In this document: one piece after another, positions 51,830-60,302 of the stretch
How positions within the stretch are numbered: position 1 is the stretch's first letter
Layout of the letters: each line of letters begins with the position of its first letter
Program-made: the position numbers and the translations under genes
The notes under the pieces: model-generated
The model's input: only the letters and a program-made list of their open reading frames with translations
Databases searched by the model: none
Told to the model about the DNA's origin: nothing
Assembly (NCBI RefSeq): GCF_008824185.1
Contig: NZ_CP044426.1
Location: forward strand, 876,501 to 940,500
Source of the DNA: Paracoccus pantotrophus
Lineage (GTDB): Bacteria; Pseudomonadota; Alphaproteobacteria; Rhodobacterales; Rhodobacteraceae
Direction: 5' to 3'
Length of the DNA stretch: 64,000 bases

Positions 51830-52162
51830 TCAGCTGTTGGCGGCGGCGGGTTGGGTGCGGTTCACCAGCCCGGTCACGGTCGAGCGGATGACGCGGACCT
51901 TGACGCCGGGAGCGATCTCGACCTCAAGCTCGTTGTCGCGCACCGAGGTCACCTTGCCGATCATCCCGCCCTGGGTGACGATCTCGTCGCCCTTTTTCAG
52001 CGCCTCGACCATGGCGCGATGTTCCTTCACGCGCTTCTGCTGCGGGCGGATCATCAGGAAATACATGATGACGAAGATCAGGATGAGCGGCAGGAACGAG
52101 GCGAGTCCTGCAGCGCCGGAAGCGCCTCCGGCGGCCTGGGCATAGGCGGGGGTCACGAGCAT
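51830..52162 (-). CDS. yajC: Sec translocon accessory subunit YajC
   Basis: A 110-residue protein with one helix (FLPLILIFVIMYFLMIRPQQ) and the typical cytoplasmic KKGDEIVTQGGMIGKVTSV. It heads the yajC-secDF string; the promoter should lie in the 190 bp before mazG. Confidence 0.95.
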   Translation of the reverse strand: MLVTPAYAQAAGGASGAAGLASFLPLILIFVIMYFLMIRPQQKRVKEHRAMVEALKKGDEIVTQGGMIGKVTSVRDNELEVEIAPGVKVRVIRSTVTGLVNRTQPAAANS

Positions 52163-52352
52163 TCAGTCTATCCCTGTGCTGACGTTCTCCGGGAGATCCC
52201 CCGGCGGAATTGGCGCGCACCCTATCCGCGGCTCGGACCGATGGCAAGAAAGCCCGGACCTTGGCGCGGGGCGGGTGCGACCTGGGCGCGCCGTGGACAT
52301 GGGGCCGCGCATGTGGCAGGTCAATGCGACGAGCCGACCAAGGGAGATCACG

Positions 52353-53204
52353 ATGGCCGAGGACAAGGCGCCCCACCCCGCGCCGGACCATCCCGCACTG
52401 GCGCGCGATGCGACGGACCGCACCGGAATCCGCCGGCTGCTGGCGATCATGGCCGCGCTGCGCGATCCGCAGACCGGCTGTCCCTGGGACATCGAACAGG
52501 ATTTCGCCTCGATCGCGCCCTATACCATCGAAGAGGCGCATGAGGTCGCCGACGCCATCGCGCGTGAAGCCTGGGACGAATTGCCCGGCGAGCTGGGCGA
52601 CCTGCTGCTCCAGGTGGTTTTCCACGCGCAGATGGCGGCCGAGGCGGGCATGTTCGACTTTGCCGATGTGGTCGAGAAGATCTCGGACAAGATGATCGAC
52701 CGCCACCCGCATATCTTCGGCAACGAATCCCGCGACAAGTCGGCCGCCCAGCAGATCAGGGATTGGGAGGCGATCAAGGCCCGCGAACGCGCGGCCAAGG
52801 CGGAACGCGGCGTGCTGGACGGTGTGGCGCTTGGCCTGCCGGCGCTGACCCGCGCGGTCAAGCTGCAGAACCGCGCCGCCCGCGTCGGCTTCGACTGGCC
52901 GGGCCCCGCCGAGGTGCTGGACAAGATCACCGAGGAAAGCCGCGAGCTGGTCGAGGCCAGGGGCGGCTCCGATCACGCCCATTTGACCGAGGAATTCGGC
53001 GACCTGATGTTCGTGATGGCGAATCTGGCCCGGCATCTGGAGATCGACCCCGAGGAGGCGCTGCGGCTGGCCAATGCCAAGTTCACCCGCCGCTTCCGCG
53101 CCATCGAGGCCGCGCTGGCCGCCCAGGGCCGCCGCCCCGAGGACAGCGACCTGGCCGAGATGGACGCGCTGTGGAACGAGGCCAAGGCTGCCGAACGCGC
53201 CTGA
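52353..53204 (+). CDS. mazG: Nucleoside triphosphate pyrophosphohydrolase MazG
   Basis: A 283-residue house-cleaning NTPase with tandem MazG domains. Domain 1: DPQTGCPWDIEQDFASI and EEAHEVADAI with ELGDLLLQVVFHA (the EExxE...ExxD metal site). Domain 2: KITEESRELVEA and EEFGDLMFVMANLARHL. ATG 52353 has AGGGAGA upstream. Confidence 0.95.
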   Translation: MAEDKAPHPAPDHPALARDATDRTGIRRLLAIMAALRDPQTGCPWDIEQDFASIAPYTIEEAHEVADAIAREAWDELPGELGDLLLQVVFHAQMAAEAGMFDFADVVEKISDKMIDRHPHIFGNESRDKSAAQQIRDWEAIKARERAAKAERGVLDGVALGLPALTRAVKLQNRAARVGFDWPGPAEVLDKITEESRELVEARGGSDHAHLTEEFGDLMFVMANLARHLEIDPEEALRLANAKFTRRFRAIEAALAAQGRRPEDSDLAEMDALWNEAKAAERA

Positions 53205-53250
53205 TCCCTCGGCCGCCCTGCCGCCGCTGGCCGGGATCGAGCCGCTGCGC

Positions 53251-54117
53251 GTGGTCCGCAACCGGCCCGACCGGCTGGTGGTGCAGATCCGGCTGGACGG
53301 CCGGCCGGCTTGGCTCAGGCAGTTCCGCGGCGCCGATCCGCCCGCCGGCGTGGCACGGGCGCAGGCGCGGCTGCGCCAGGCGGCCGAGGTGCTGGGCCAG
53401 GATCTCGACGCCGTCGCCCCGCCCCTGCTGGCGCTGCCCGAACAAGGCATCCTGATCACCGCCCCGGCACCGGGCCGGCCCGTCGCGCATCTGCTGGCCG
53501 AGGCCGGCCCGGCAGAGCGCGCCGCGCTGATCGCCCGCATGGGGTCATGGCTGCGCCGCCTGGCCAGCGCGACGCGCAACCGCGGCACGTTCGGGCCGCG
53601 CTTCTGGCTCAATGGGCTGGAGGCCCGGATCGCCGCCGCTTCGGGCGACTGGATCGACCGCGACCTGGTGGCAGGCCATATGCAGCGGATGCGGGCCGAG
53701 GCCGCCCGGCTGCGCGGCGCCGCGGTCGAACGCGGGCTTTGCCATGGCGACCTGACGCCCGACAACCTATTCGTGGACGAGCCCCGGCCCGGTGCGCTGC
53801 GGCTGACCGCCATCGACATGCAAGGCGCGACCGAGATGGCGCTGGCCCGCGACATGGCGCGGCTGCTGGCCTGGCTGGAAAGCCGGCGCGAGCAGCCGCC
53901 GGCACTGGTGCGGGACGGCATCGCCCTGCCCGACTGGCAGGCCCTGACCGGCGTGCCCGGCCTGCTGGCACCGGACCAGGCGCCGATCCTGCGCTTCCTG
54001 ATCGGGGAGGTGATGCTGGCCTATTACCTCGACAGCGCCCGGCAGCGGTTGCGGCGCCGGGCCCTGGTCCGGGCAATGCGGGCCTGGGCCAAGGCCGAGG
54101 TCACGCCGGCGCCATGA
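53251..54117 (+). CDS. Aminoglycoside-phosphotransferase-fold kinase
   Basis: A kinase-like protein with the catalytic loop ERGLCHGDLTPDNLFVDE and a second Asp in LTAIDMQGATEMAL. The C-terminal half is helical. The start is uncertain: no ATG lies in frame after mazG; GTG 53251 gives 288 residues, but the preceding in-frame residues (LPPLAGIEPLR, from about 53209) also look genuine and could start at CTG. The substrate may be a lipid or sugar; LPS-kinase-like enzymes are similar. It overlaps dusA by 17 bp (convergent). Confidence 0.75.
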   Translation: MVRNRPDRLVVQIRLDGRPAWLRQFRGADPPAGVARAQARLRQAAEVLGQDLDAVAPPLLALPEQGILITAPAPGRPVAHLLAEAGPAERAALIARMGSWLRRLASATRNRGTFGPRFWLNGLEARIAAASGDWIDRDLVAGHMQRMRAEAARLRGAAVERGLCHGDLTPDNLFVDEPRPGALRLTAIDMQGATEMALARDMARLLAWLESRREQPPALVRDGIALPDWQALTGVPGLLAPDQAPILRFLIGEVMLAYYLDSARQRLRRRALVRAMRAWAKAEVTPAP

Positions 54118-55111
54118 CCTCGGCCAGCGCCGCGTCATAGACCGCCAGCGCCTCGGCCCGGTCGCGGGCCCGCGATGCGCCTTCGGACAATTGCCGCCGC
54201 CAGCCGCGCGCGCCGGGCCGGCCATGGAACAGGCCCAGCATGTGCCGCGTCGCCTGATGCAGCCGCCCGCCCGAGGCCAGATGCGCGTCGACCAGCTCGC
54301 GCAGCGCCCGCGCCGCCTCCAGCGGATCGGCAAAGCGCGGCTTCTCGCCCCAGAGCCGGTCAGCCTCGCCCAGCATGTCCCATGGCTGGTGATAGGCCGC
54401 GCGCCCGACCATCACCCCATCCATCGCCCGCAGGTGATCGCGCACCGCGTCGAGCGAGGCGATGCCGCCATTGATCGACAGGTGCAGGTCGGGAAACGCC
54501 TGTTTCATGCGATGCACCAGCGGATAGTCCAGCGGCGGGATCTCGCGATTCTCGCGCGGGGACAGGCCCTGGAGCCAGGCCTTGCGGGCATGGATGGTCA
54601 TGCGGCGCACGCCCACGTCACGCATGCGGGCGATGAAATCGGGCAGCACCGCCTCGGGCAGCTGATCGTCCACGCCGATACGGCATTTCACCGTGACCTC
54701 GACCGGGCTCGCTGCAACCATCGCCGCGACGCATTCGGCGACCAGGTCCGGCCGGGTCATCAGCACGGCGCCGAAACAGCCCGACTGCACCCGGTCGCTG
54801 GGGCAGCCGACGTTCAGGTTGATCTCGTCATAGCCCCAATCGGCGCCGATCCGCGCCGCCTCGGCCAGCTGCGCCGGGTCCGAGCCGCCCAGTTGCAGCG
54901 CCACCGGATGCTCGGCCGCGTCGAAATCCAGCAGTTTCGCCCGGTCGCCGTAAACCAGCGCCGGGGCGGTCACCATCTCGGTATAAAGCAGCGCGCGGCG
55001 CGACAGCAGCCGGTGGATGCGCCGGCACAGGCTGTCAGTCCAGTCCATCATCGGCGCGACGGAAAGCCTTGCGCTGTTGTTTCTGTTGATGAAATCTTCC
55101 GTTTCAGCCAT
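54101..55111 (-). CDS. dusA: tRNA-dihydrouridine synthase A
   Basis: A 336-residue FMN enzyme that reduces uridines 20/20a in the tRNA D-loop. LSVAPMMDWTDSLCRRI is the N-terminal FMN block, INLNVGCPSDRVQSGCFGAVLM contains the catalytic Cys, and TIHARKAWLQGLSPRENRE and SINGGIASL complete the barrel. ATG 55111 was chosen. Confidence 0.95.
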   Translation of the reverse strand: MAETEDFINRNNSARLSVAPMMDWTDSLCRRIHRLLSRRALLYTEMVTAPALVYGDRAKLLDFDAAEHPVALQLGGSDPAQLAEAARIGADWGYDEINLNVGCPSDRVQSGCFGAVLMTRPDLVAECVAAMVAASPVEVTVKCRIGVDDQLPEAVLPDFIARMRDVGVRRMTIHARKAWLQGLSPRENREIPPLDYPLVHRMKQAFPDLHLSINGGIASLDAVRDHLRAMDGVMVGRAAYHQPWDMLGEADRLWGEKPRFADPLEAARALRELVDAHLASGGRLHQATRHMLGLFHGRPGARGWRRQLSEGASRARDRAEALAVYDAALAEVMAPA

Positions 55112-55308
55112 TTTTAGCACTTGCTGCGCCGCTTGATCCCGTCTCGTTCCCGCCTGCGCCTGCCAGGAACGCAGGGCCCATGGCAAATCCCAGGGAACCA
55201 TCACCCGAGCGCCGTTCCTGGGACGGCATCGCCGTCTATACCGCACCGGCACCGGCTGCGCCACCTTGGGGATGCGGCCGCCGAAATCATCAAGAAGGCT
55301 TCCTGCAT

Positions 55309-55337
55309 ATTGAAAAGCCGCCCATCCGGGCGGCTTT
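55309..55337 (-). terminator. Rho-independent terminator of the outer-membrane protein gene
   Basis: AAAGCCGCCC (55314-55323) and GGGCGGCTTT (55328-55337) with a 4-nt loop; leftward it continues TTTTCAAT. It lies 50 bp past the stop of the porin-like gene. Confidence 0.8.
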
Positions 55338-55386
55338 GATTGTCGCGACAACTCTTGGCCGGTCATAAACGGCCGGCCGGGTTTTG

Positions 55387-55968
55387 TCAGAACCGATACG
55401 ACGCCCGGATCTGGACCATATCCGCATCAAGGTCGATGTTGGTGCCGTCGATATCCGAGAAATCGGCATGGCTGTACTCCAGGCCGGCCGAGAAACTGTC
55501 GGTCAAAAGGAAATCGGCGCCAATGCCATAGGTCAGGCCGGTTTCCTTGGCATCCTCGTCCGAAAGACGCGCGGCACCCAGGGTCACATAGGGCTGGAAC
55601 TTGCCCATGTCGTAGCCGGCACGGGCGCGCAGGCGCCACAGGTCCGCGCTGCCGTCGAAATCGTCATGCTCGACATTGTTGTAGTCCAGTTCGCCGCCCA
55701 GGACGAACTGGCCGAAATCGTGCAGATAACCAGCATGCAGGCCAAGCGCGTCGAAATCGCCCGCATCGACCGTAACGCCGGGGACCGAGGCGTCGAGGCT
55801 GCCCTGCCCGTATTGAAGACCGGCATAGAACCCGGTCCAATCGACATCGGCACGGGTTTGAGCGACGGCAACCGGCTGCTCAACGACAGGAGCGACATAT
55901 CCCCCGGCAAAGGAGGCGCCCGCAATAAGGCTGGCCAAGGCGGCATAGAATGCAGTTTTAAACTTCAT
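55387..55968 (-). CDS. Outer-membrane beta-barrel protein (OmpA/Omp25-like)
   Basis: A 193-residue eight-strand-type barrel precursor. Signal peptide MKFKTAFYAALASLIAGASF ending in AGG, then WTGFYAGLQYGQGSLD, FVLGGELDYNNVEHDDF, LRARAGYDMGKFQPYVTLG and a C-terminal MVQIRASYRF with final Phe. ATG 55968 has GGAG 4 bp upstream. It is flanked by a strong terminator on its 3' side. Confidence 0.88.
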   Translation of the reverse strand: MKFKTAFYAALASLIAGASFAGGYVAPVVEQPVAVAQTRADVDWTGFYAGLQYGQGSLDASVPGVTVDAGDFDALGLHAGYLHDFGQFVLGGELDYNNVEHDDFDGSADLWRLRARAGYDMGKFQPYVTLGAARLSDEDAKETGLTYGIGADFLLTDSFSAGLEYSHADFSDIDGTNIDLDADMVQIRASYRF

Positions 55969-56324
55969 ATCTCCGTAAGTCATGCGAATGCTCGCCGGCG
56001 ACGCATACTGGCAAAGCCGTGCCCGGAAAAGCGGCAAGGAAGCGGAGAGGCGCGATGTGATATTTTTATGACACGCGCATTTGCATGCCATGCCTGCGCC
56101 GGGGTTTTCAAACCGCGCCCGACGTTTCCGCGCCCATAAAACGAATGCCGGGAACAGGCCATCCTTGCGGCGGCACCGCAGGCCGCCTGCCCCAAGCAAC
56201 CGAACGGGGCCCTGCCCTCCTGGAGCGGGAATCACGCGGGCGCAAGCCGTACTGCATTCGGGCGGGTCGTCCCCGGCAGGGTTTGCGATCCGTCCGGCTT
56301 CTTCTGCTTGGTGCCTGGTTGCGA
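55969..56324. other. Intergenic stretch between the barrel gene and tRNA-His
   Basis: 356 bp. Only the AT-rich segment near 56055-56070 (GTGATATTTTTATG) stands out and may belong to the barrel gene's promoter. No gene recognised. Confidence 0.4.
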
Positions 56325-56401
56325 TGGTACCGCCTCCCCGGCTCGAACGGGGGACCCCCAGATCCACAATCTGGTGCTCTAACCAACTGAGCTAAGGCGG
56401 C
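56325..56401 (-). tRNA. tRNA-His(GTG), CCA encoded, no G-1, A73
   Basis: A 77-nt cloverleaf on the minus strand. Acceptor GCCGCCT pairs with AGGCGGT (G1-T72 wobble), the D-arm is GCTCAGTTGGTTAGAGC, the anticodon stem CCAGA/TCTGG encloses TTGTGGA with anticodon GTG (56367-56365). The T-arm holds GTTCGAG. The 3' end is A73 followed by genomic CCA. Position -1 is not a paired G and 73 is A instead of C, the derived alphaproteobacterial state. Confidence 0.95.
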
Positions 56402-56516
56402 ACAGGCGGGTATCTAGCGCCAGCCACCGGGCTGCGCAAGCCCGTCTTGCCGGAAATTCGCATGCGGGTTAAGGAAAATCCCCGGATCCACGAGGCCGGG
56501 CGCCAGGAGAGACAGC

Positions 56517-56744
56517 ATGAGCATCAACAGCCAAAGCGACATCGCCGCCAATCTTCAGATCGGCCCCACCGACCGCGGCATGGTCAGGATCTATGTCGAG
56601 GCCGAGAATGTCGACCTGCCGCTGGACTTCGACCCCGACGAGGCCGAGGAAATCGCCGAGGAGCTGCTGGCCGCCGCCGAGGCCGCGCGCAGCATCGGCG
56701 GCCCCTCGAAACCCGGCAAGGACGTCAGGAAGCCGCGCCGCTGA
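56517..56744 (+). CDS. DUF6324 family protein
   Basis: A 75-residue acidic protein: IAANLQIGPTDRGMVRIYVE, then DLPLDFDPDEAEEIAEELLA and a basic tail. Small Rhodobacterales family of unknown function. AGGAGAG precedes the ATG. Its 3' end overlaps mmcB by 20 bp (convergent). Confidence 0.78.
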   Translation: MSINSQSDIAANLQIGPTDRGMVRIYVEAENVDLPLDFDPDEAEEIAEELLAAAEAARSIGGPSKPGKDVRKPRR

Positions 56745-57201
56745 TTCCCATCGGATCGGTCAGCGCCAGCAGCCGCGCGGTCGAGACGCGGGCGATATCG
56801 CGCAAAAGCCGGCTGCGCCGCGCCCCGGCCAGCCGCGATTCGGGGGCCATGCGAACCAGCTCGGCCCCCCAGCTGTCGGCGCGGATCAGGCCCGAACCCT
56901 CGGGCAGCAGGTCTTCGGGGAAATCGGCATCCACCGCCCAAAAGAAGCGATCGCAGAACTCCAGGTAGCCCTGCCATTTGCGGTCCGAGATGAAATCGGC
57001 CCGGCAGCTCTTGCATTCGACGACCCAGATCTCGCCCTTGGGCGTGACCGAGATCACATCGACCCGCAGCCCGCCCGCGGGCACGAATTCCGGCAGCGCG
57101 GCATGGCCCAGCCCGGCCAGCATCCGCGTCACCCCGCGCGCCAGCCGCTGACCCGGCAGGGCGGGCAGGACATCGGCGGTCGGATCGGCAAGGCTGGTCA
57201 T
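56725..57201 (-). CDS. mmcB: MmcB-family DNA repair protein
   Basis: A 158-residue endonuclease-fold protein. The nuclease core reads LRVDVISVTPKGEIWVVECK then SCRADFISDRKWQGY (Asp...ExK motif), followed by CDRFFWAVDADFPEDLLP. In Caulobacter, mmcB is an SOS gene protecting against mitomycin C. An SOS-like box lies 11 bp upstream here. ATG 57201 follows GGTGGG. Confidence 0.88.
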   Translation of the reverse strand: MTSLADPTADVLPALPGQRLARGVTRMLAGLGHAALPEFVPAGGLRVDVISVTPKGEIWVVECKSCRADFISDRKWQGYLEFCDRFFWAVDADFPEDLLPEGSGLIRADSWGAELVRMAPESRLAGARRSRLLRDIARVSTARLLALTDPMGISGAAS

Positions 57202-57212
57202 GCACCCACCAT

Positions 57213-57227
57213 GAACGAAAGGGAAAC
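57213..57227 (-). promoter_or_regulatory. LexA (SOS)-type box upstream of mmcB
   Basis: On the minus strand GTTTCCCTTTCGTTC, i.e. GTTT-N7-GTTC; the alphaproteobacterial LexA site is GTTC-N7-GTTC, so one base differs. It lies 11 bp before the mmcB ATG. Confidence 0.5.
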
Positions 57228-57471
57228 ATTGCGCAAGCCCACCCCGGCCTTGCGGCGTGTCGGCCGCCGTCCTATCTATGGGGCTGGCGGGTTTCTGCTC
57301 TTCTCGTGTGCGGCCATCTTTCTCACTGGCCTATAACTTCACCGAGGGGGCTGGCTCTGTCGGGGCCCTGGTCCCGTTATCCGGCGCCCACCTGGATATC
57401 CAGGCTTTCGGGGAAACCTGCGCCGCCACGGTCGCTGCGGTTCCCGCCACCGCCTTTCCCTGCGTCGCCAA
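57228..57471. other. Intergenic stretch upstream of mmcB
   Basis: Part of the 328-bp gap between mmcB and the DUF481 gene. Besides the SOS-like box and the terminator at 57472, no gene or clear promoter is visible. Confidence 0.4.
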
Positions 57472-57499
57472 TAAAAAAAGGGCGACCCGAAGGCCGCCC
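57472..57499 (-). terminator. UUCG-tetraloop terminator of the DUF481 gene
   Basis: Leftward: GGGCGGCC, TTCG loop, GGTCGCCC (one G-U pair), then TTTTTTT (57479-57473). It lies 30 bp past the stop. Confidence 0.9.
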
Positions 57500-57529
57500 C
57501 GGAGAGAGGAGGGATCTTCTTCTGCCTGG

Positions 57530-58441
57530 TCAGAAACCGTAGACCAGCGACACGCCCAGCGTGTTGTCGGTGCGGATCGCGCGGTCCGAGACATATTCGG
57601 TCTTGTAGGACACGCGGGTCGCCAGGGCATCCGACATCTTGAAGTTCAGCCCCAGCTCGTTGGTAGCCGTGTCGTTGCTGTCCGAGGTCAGATAGTCGGT
57701 GTCGTTGGTCAGGAAGAAATTCTCGTTGATGCGGTGATAGAACCGCGACGACAGGATGTAGCCGACTTCGGTGTCGGAAACGAAGGGATCGTCGGCGGGT
57801 TCATCCAGGTCGACCTTCTTGGTGTAGCGCACGCCGACACCGGCCTGCACGCGCCAGGCGGTGGTGTCGCTGTTGATGATCCGATAGCCCGGACCCACGC
57901 CGAGGAAGGCGTCGCGCTTCAGCCGGCCCTCCTGGTCTGCGATCTCTTCGGCGGTCAGCCCGTCGAAATCGCCGGCCAGCCCGTCGGTCGCCACGCGACC
58001 CAGGGCAAAGGCATAGAAGCGGTCGTTGATGTTGTAGAGACCGTCATAGATGACATAGGTCTTTTCGGTATCGGTATCGCCGTCGTCATCCTCGCCATAT
58101 TCCAGCAGGATGCCGACCGATTGCGAGAACGCGCCCTGGTTGTGCGACAGGCGGCCGGCCAGGCTGAAGTCCTGGTTCTCGTTGTTGCCGGTGCGGCCGG
58201 CATAGGTCAGCGCGACCGAGCCGAAGGTGCCTTCGCGGCGCTCGGGATTGCCGAAGCGATAGGCGTCGGACGAGCGCTCGAAATCGTCGCGCACCGCATC
58301 CTCGACATCGCGCATCTGTTCGTTGACTTCCGTGATCCCGGCGGCGTCGGCGCCCGTGGCGATTTCGGATTGCGCGAAGGCGGGGGCCGAAAATGCGGCG
58401 GCCAGGGCCGTGGCACCGGCGAGGTAAGCAAGCGTCTTCAT
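57530..58441 (-). CDS. DUF481 / outer-membrane beta-barrel protein
   Basis: A 303-residue precursor. Signal peptide MKTLAYLAGATALAAAFSAPAFAQ, then a helical segment (ITEVNEQMRDVEDAVRDDFE), and a barrel of alternating strands (DFSLAGRLSHNQGAFSQSVG, VGPGYRIINSDTTAWRVQAG, VGYILSSRFYHRIN), ending VSLVYGF with terminal Phe. This resembles the DUF481 salt-stress-type barrels. ATG 58441 chosen for the signal peptide. Confidence 0.85.
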   Translation of the reverse strand: MKTLAYLAGATALAAAFSAPAFAQSEIATGADAAGITEVNEQMRDVEDAVRDDFERSSDAYRFGNPERREGTFGSVALTYAGRTGNNENQDFSLAGRLSHNQGAFSQSVGILLEYGEDDDGDTDTEKTYVIYDGLYNINDRFYAFALGRVATDGLAGDFDGLTAEEIADQEGRLKRDAFLGVGPGYRIINSDTTAWRVQAGVGVRYTKKVDLDEPADDPFVSDTEVGYILSSRFYHRINENFFLTNDTDYLTSDSNDTATNELGLNFKMSDALATRVSYKTEYVSDRAIRTDNTLGVSLVYGF

Positions 58442-58864
58442 TGTATCAGTCCTTTTCCGAACCGTTTCGTGTCCGTGGCGCCGCCCTTGCGGAACCACGA
58501 GCATCTCTGCTGGCTCAGAGGTAGAACCGTCATGCCCGACGATAAAGAGGTCCGGAAAACTGCGCCGAACCTCGCAAAAACGTGAAATTCGGCGGGAACC
58601 TGCCCATCGGCGGAAAACGGATCATGCGAAATCGTGATGAAACCTTTTCGCCCGCAGGTTGCACGGCAATTTTTGCCCCGGTCTCAGCCGGGTAACAGGA
58701 CACCACATGGCTCACGAAATATGACAATCTTCCACGTTGCGGCAGCCGGCTCGGATTGCACAAAAAAAAGGCGCCCGATAGGCGCCTTTCCGAGATGGAA
58801 TTGTTGCGAAAGGTCCACAGTGGCAAGGCAAAAATGCAGCGCCGCTTCCGAGCCGCCGCGGCGA
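58442..58864. other. 423-bp intergenic region with one terminator
   Basis: Holds the hairpin at 58760-58789 and presumably the DUF481 promoter near 58450-58600. No further gene is recognisable; rightward frames here are antisense and without homology. Confidence 0.4.
58760..58789 (-). terminator. Rho-independent terminator of the rib-nusB region
   Basis: AAAGGCGCC (58767-58775) and GGCGCCTTT (58781-58789), 5-nt loop; leftward it ends in TTTTTTTT (the A-run 58762-58769 on the plus strand). Confidence 0.85.
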
Positions 58865-59167
58865 TCAGCGCGGGCCTGCGGCGGGGACCGAGGCCGGCGC
58901 CGGACGCCGCCGAATCCGCTGCCGCAGGCCGCCGCCGCGGCCTTCCTTGCGGGCCATCAGCATGATCCGGATGCCGAACTGCACCCCCGAAAACAGGATG
59001 GTGTGAAAGACGACCAGCATCAGCACCGCCATCCAGCCGCCGCGCGTGGCCGTCACCAGGTGCCGCAGCGTGCCGACATCCAGCGCCAGAAGCAGCGCGG
59101 TGAACACCAGCGCCAGCGCGAAGCCGATGGCGATGCTGACGATGTAAAGCCGGACGAGTTGCGGCAT
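58865..59167 (-). CDS. Small two-helix membrane protein, unknown function
   Basis: A 100-residue protein with two transmembrane helices (LYIVSIAIGFALALVFTALLLAL and GWMAVLMLVVFHTILFSGVQF) and a strongly basic C-terminal tail (RKEGRGGGLRQRIRRR). It follows nusB by 82 bp and is followed by a terminator, so it may be the last gene of the rib-nusB transcript. Family not recognised. Confidence 0.72.
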   Translation of the reverse strand: MPQLVRLYIVSIAIGFALALVFTALLLALDVGTLRHLVTATRGGWMAVLMLVVFHTILFSGVQFGIRIMLMARKEGRGGGLRQRIRRRPAPASVPAAGPR

Positions 59168-59249
59168 CTTCTTTCCCGGAACAGACAAGCCTGGCCATTC
59201 TAGCGCGGATCGCGGCAGAGCCCGAGAAGAAAATCCCGCGCGCCCCGCG

Positions 59250-59750
59250 TCAGAATGCCTCGGGCCGGGCTTCGCGCGCCATATGGTCCAGCACGGCATT
59301 GACGAATTTCGACTCGCGCCCCTCGGCGAAGAAGGCCTGCGCCAGGCGGACATATTCGGCGATGACCACCTTGGGCGGGGTCTTGGGCGTCACCAGTTCG
59401 GCGCCCGCGGCACGAAAGACCGAGCGCAGCACCGGGTCGATGCGGTCGATGGGCCATTTTGCCACCAGTGCGCGGTCGGTCATCTGGTCGATCCTGGACT
59501 GCCAGGTGACGGCATCGTCGACGATTCGGGTGAACAGCGCCTGATCCGCCTCGGCCGAGACGATGTCGTCGTCCTCGTCCTCGCGGCCGATGCGCCAGTT
59601 CAGGAACTCGCGCTGCACCCGGTCGGCGGACTGGCCGCCCGCCTCCATCTGGAACAGCGCCTGCACCGCATAAAGCCGCGCGGCCGCGGCGCGGGCCTGC
59701 CGCGCCTGCCGGTCGCCGTCGCGGCGCGTCTTGTCGCCCGGCCCGCTCAT
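59250..59750 (-). CDS. nusB: Transcription antitermination factor NusB
   Basis: A 166-residue helical RNA-binding protein. ARAAAARLYAVQALFQMEAG forms the N-terminal helices, WPIDRIDPVLRSVFRAAGAEL and PPKVVIAEYVRLAQAFFAEG the core, ending KFVNAVLDHMARE. It joins NusE at rRNA boxA sites. Its ATG overlaps the ribH stop (ATGA). Confidence 0.95.
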   Translation of the reverse strand: MSGPGDKTRRDGDRQARQARAAAARLYAVQALFQMEAGGQSADRVQREFLNWRIGREDEDDDIVSAEADQALFTRIVDDAVTWQSRIDQMTDRALVAKWPIDRIDPVLRSVFRAAGAELVTPKTPPKVVIAEYVRLAQAFFAEGRESKFVNAVLDHMAREARPEAF

Positions 59751-60298
59751 GCGTTGCCCGGCCCGTCGATCTCGCCGGCCAGCCGGATCACGTCGCGCGG
59801 CACCGAGGCATCGCCGCGCGGCGATTGCCCGGCCCAGCCGCGCTTGAGCGCGATCAGATGCAACGCCGCCGCCGCCGCGCCGCCGCCCTTGTTCTGGCCC
59901 TGCGGATCGGCGCGGACCTCGGCCTGGGCGGTGTTCTCGACCGTCAGGATGCCGTTGCCGATGCAATGGCCCTGCAGGCCCAGCAGCATCAGCCCGCGCG
60001 AGCTGTCGTTGCATACGGTGTCGTAATGCGTCGTCTCGCCCCGGATCACGCAGCCAAGCGCGACATAGCCGTCATAGAGATTGCGCCCGCCCGCCAGGGC
60101 GATGGCCGTGGGAATTTCCAGCGCGCCGGGCACCTCGACCAGATCGACGGTGGCGCCGGCGGATTCGGCCACGGCGCGCGCGCCGGCGATCAGCCCGTCG
60201 GCGATCTGGCGGTAATAGGGCGCGACCACGATCAGCAGGCGCGCGCCGCCCTCGATCCGGGGCAGCGGCAATTGGTCATGTTCGATGCTGGCGGCCAT
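59747..60298 (-). CDS. ribH: 6,7-dimethyl-8-ribityllumazine synthase
   Basis: A 183-residue lumazine synthase. LIVVAPYYRQIADGLIAGAR, VEVPGALEIPTAIALA, GCVIRGETTHYDTVCNDSS (the catalytic His and Arg region) and GILTVENTAQAEVRAD are present. The C-terminus continues with a longer tail than usual (SPRGDASVPRDVIRLAGEID). It makes the riboflavin precursor used by ribE upstream in the same string. Confidence 0.95.
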   Translation of the reverse strand: MAASIEHDQLPLPRIEGGARLLIVVAPYYRQIADGLIAGARAVAESAGATVDLVEVPGALEIPTAIALAGGRNLYDGYVALGCVIRGETTHYDTVCNDSSRGLMLLGLQGHCIGNGILTVENTAQAEVRADPQGQNKGGGAAAAALHLIALKRGWAGQSPRGDASVPRDVIRLAGEIDGPGNA

Positions 60299-60302
60299 GG
60301 CG

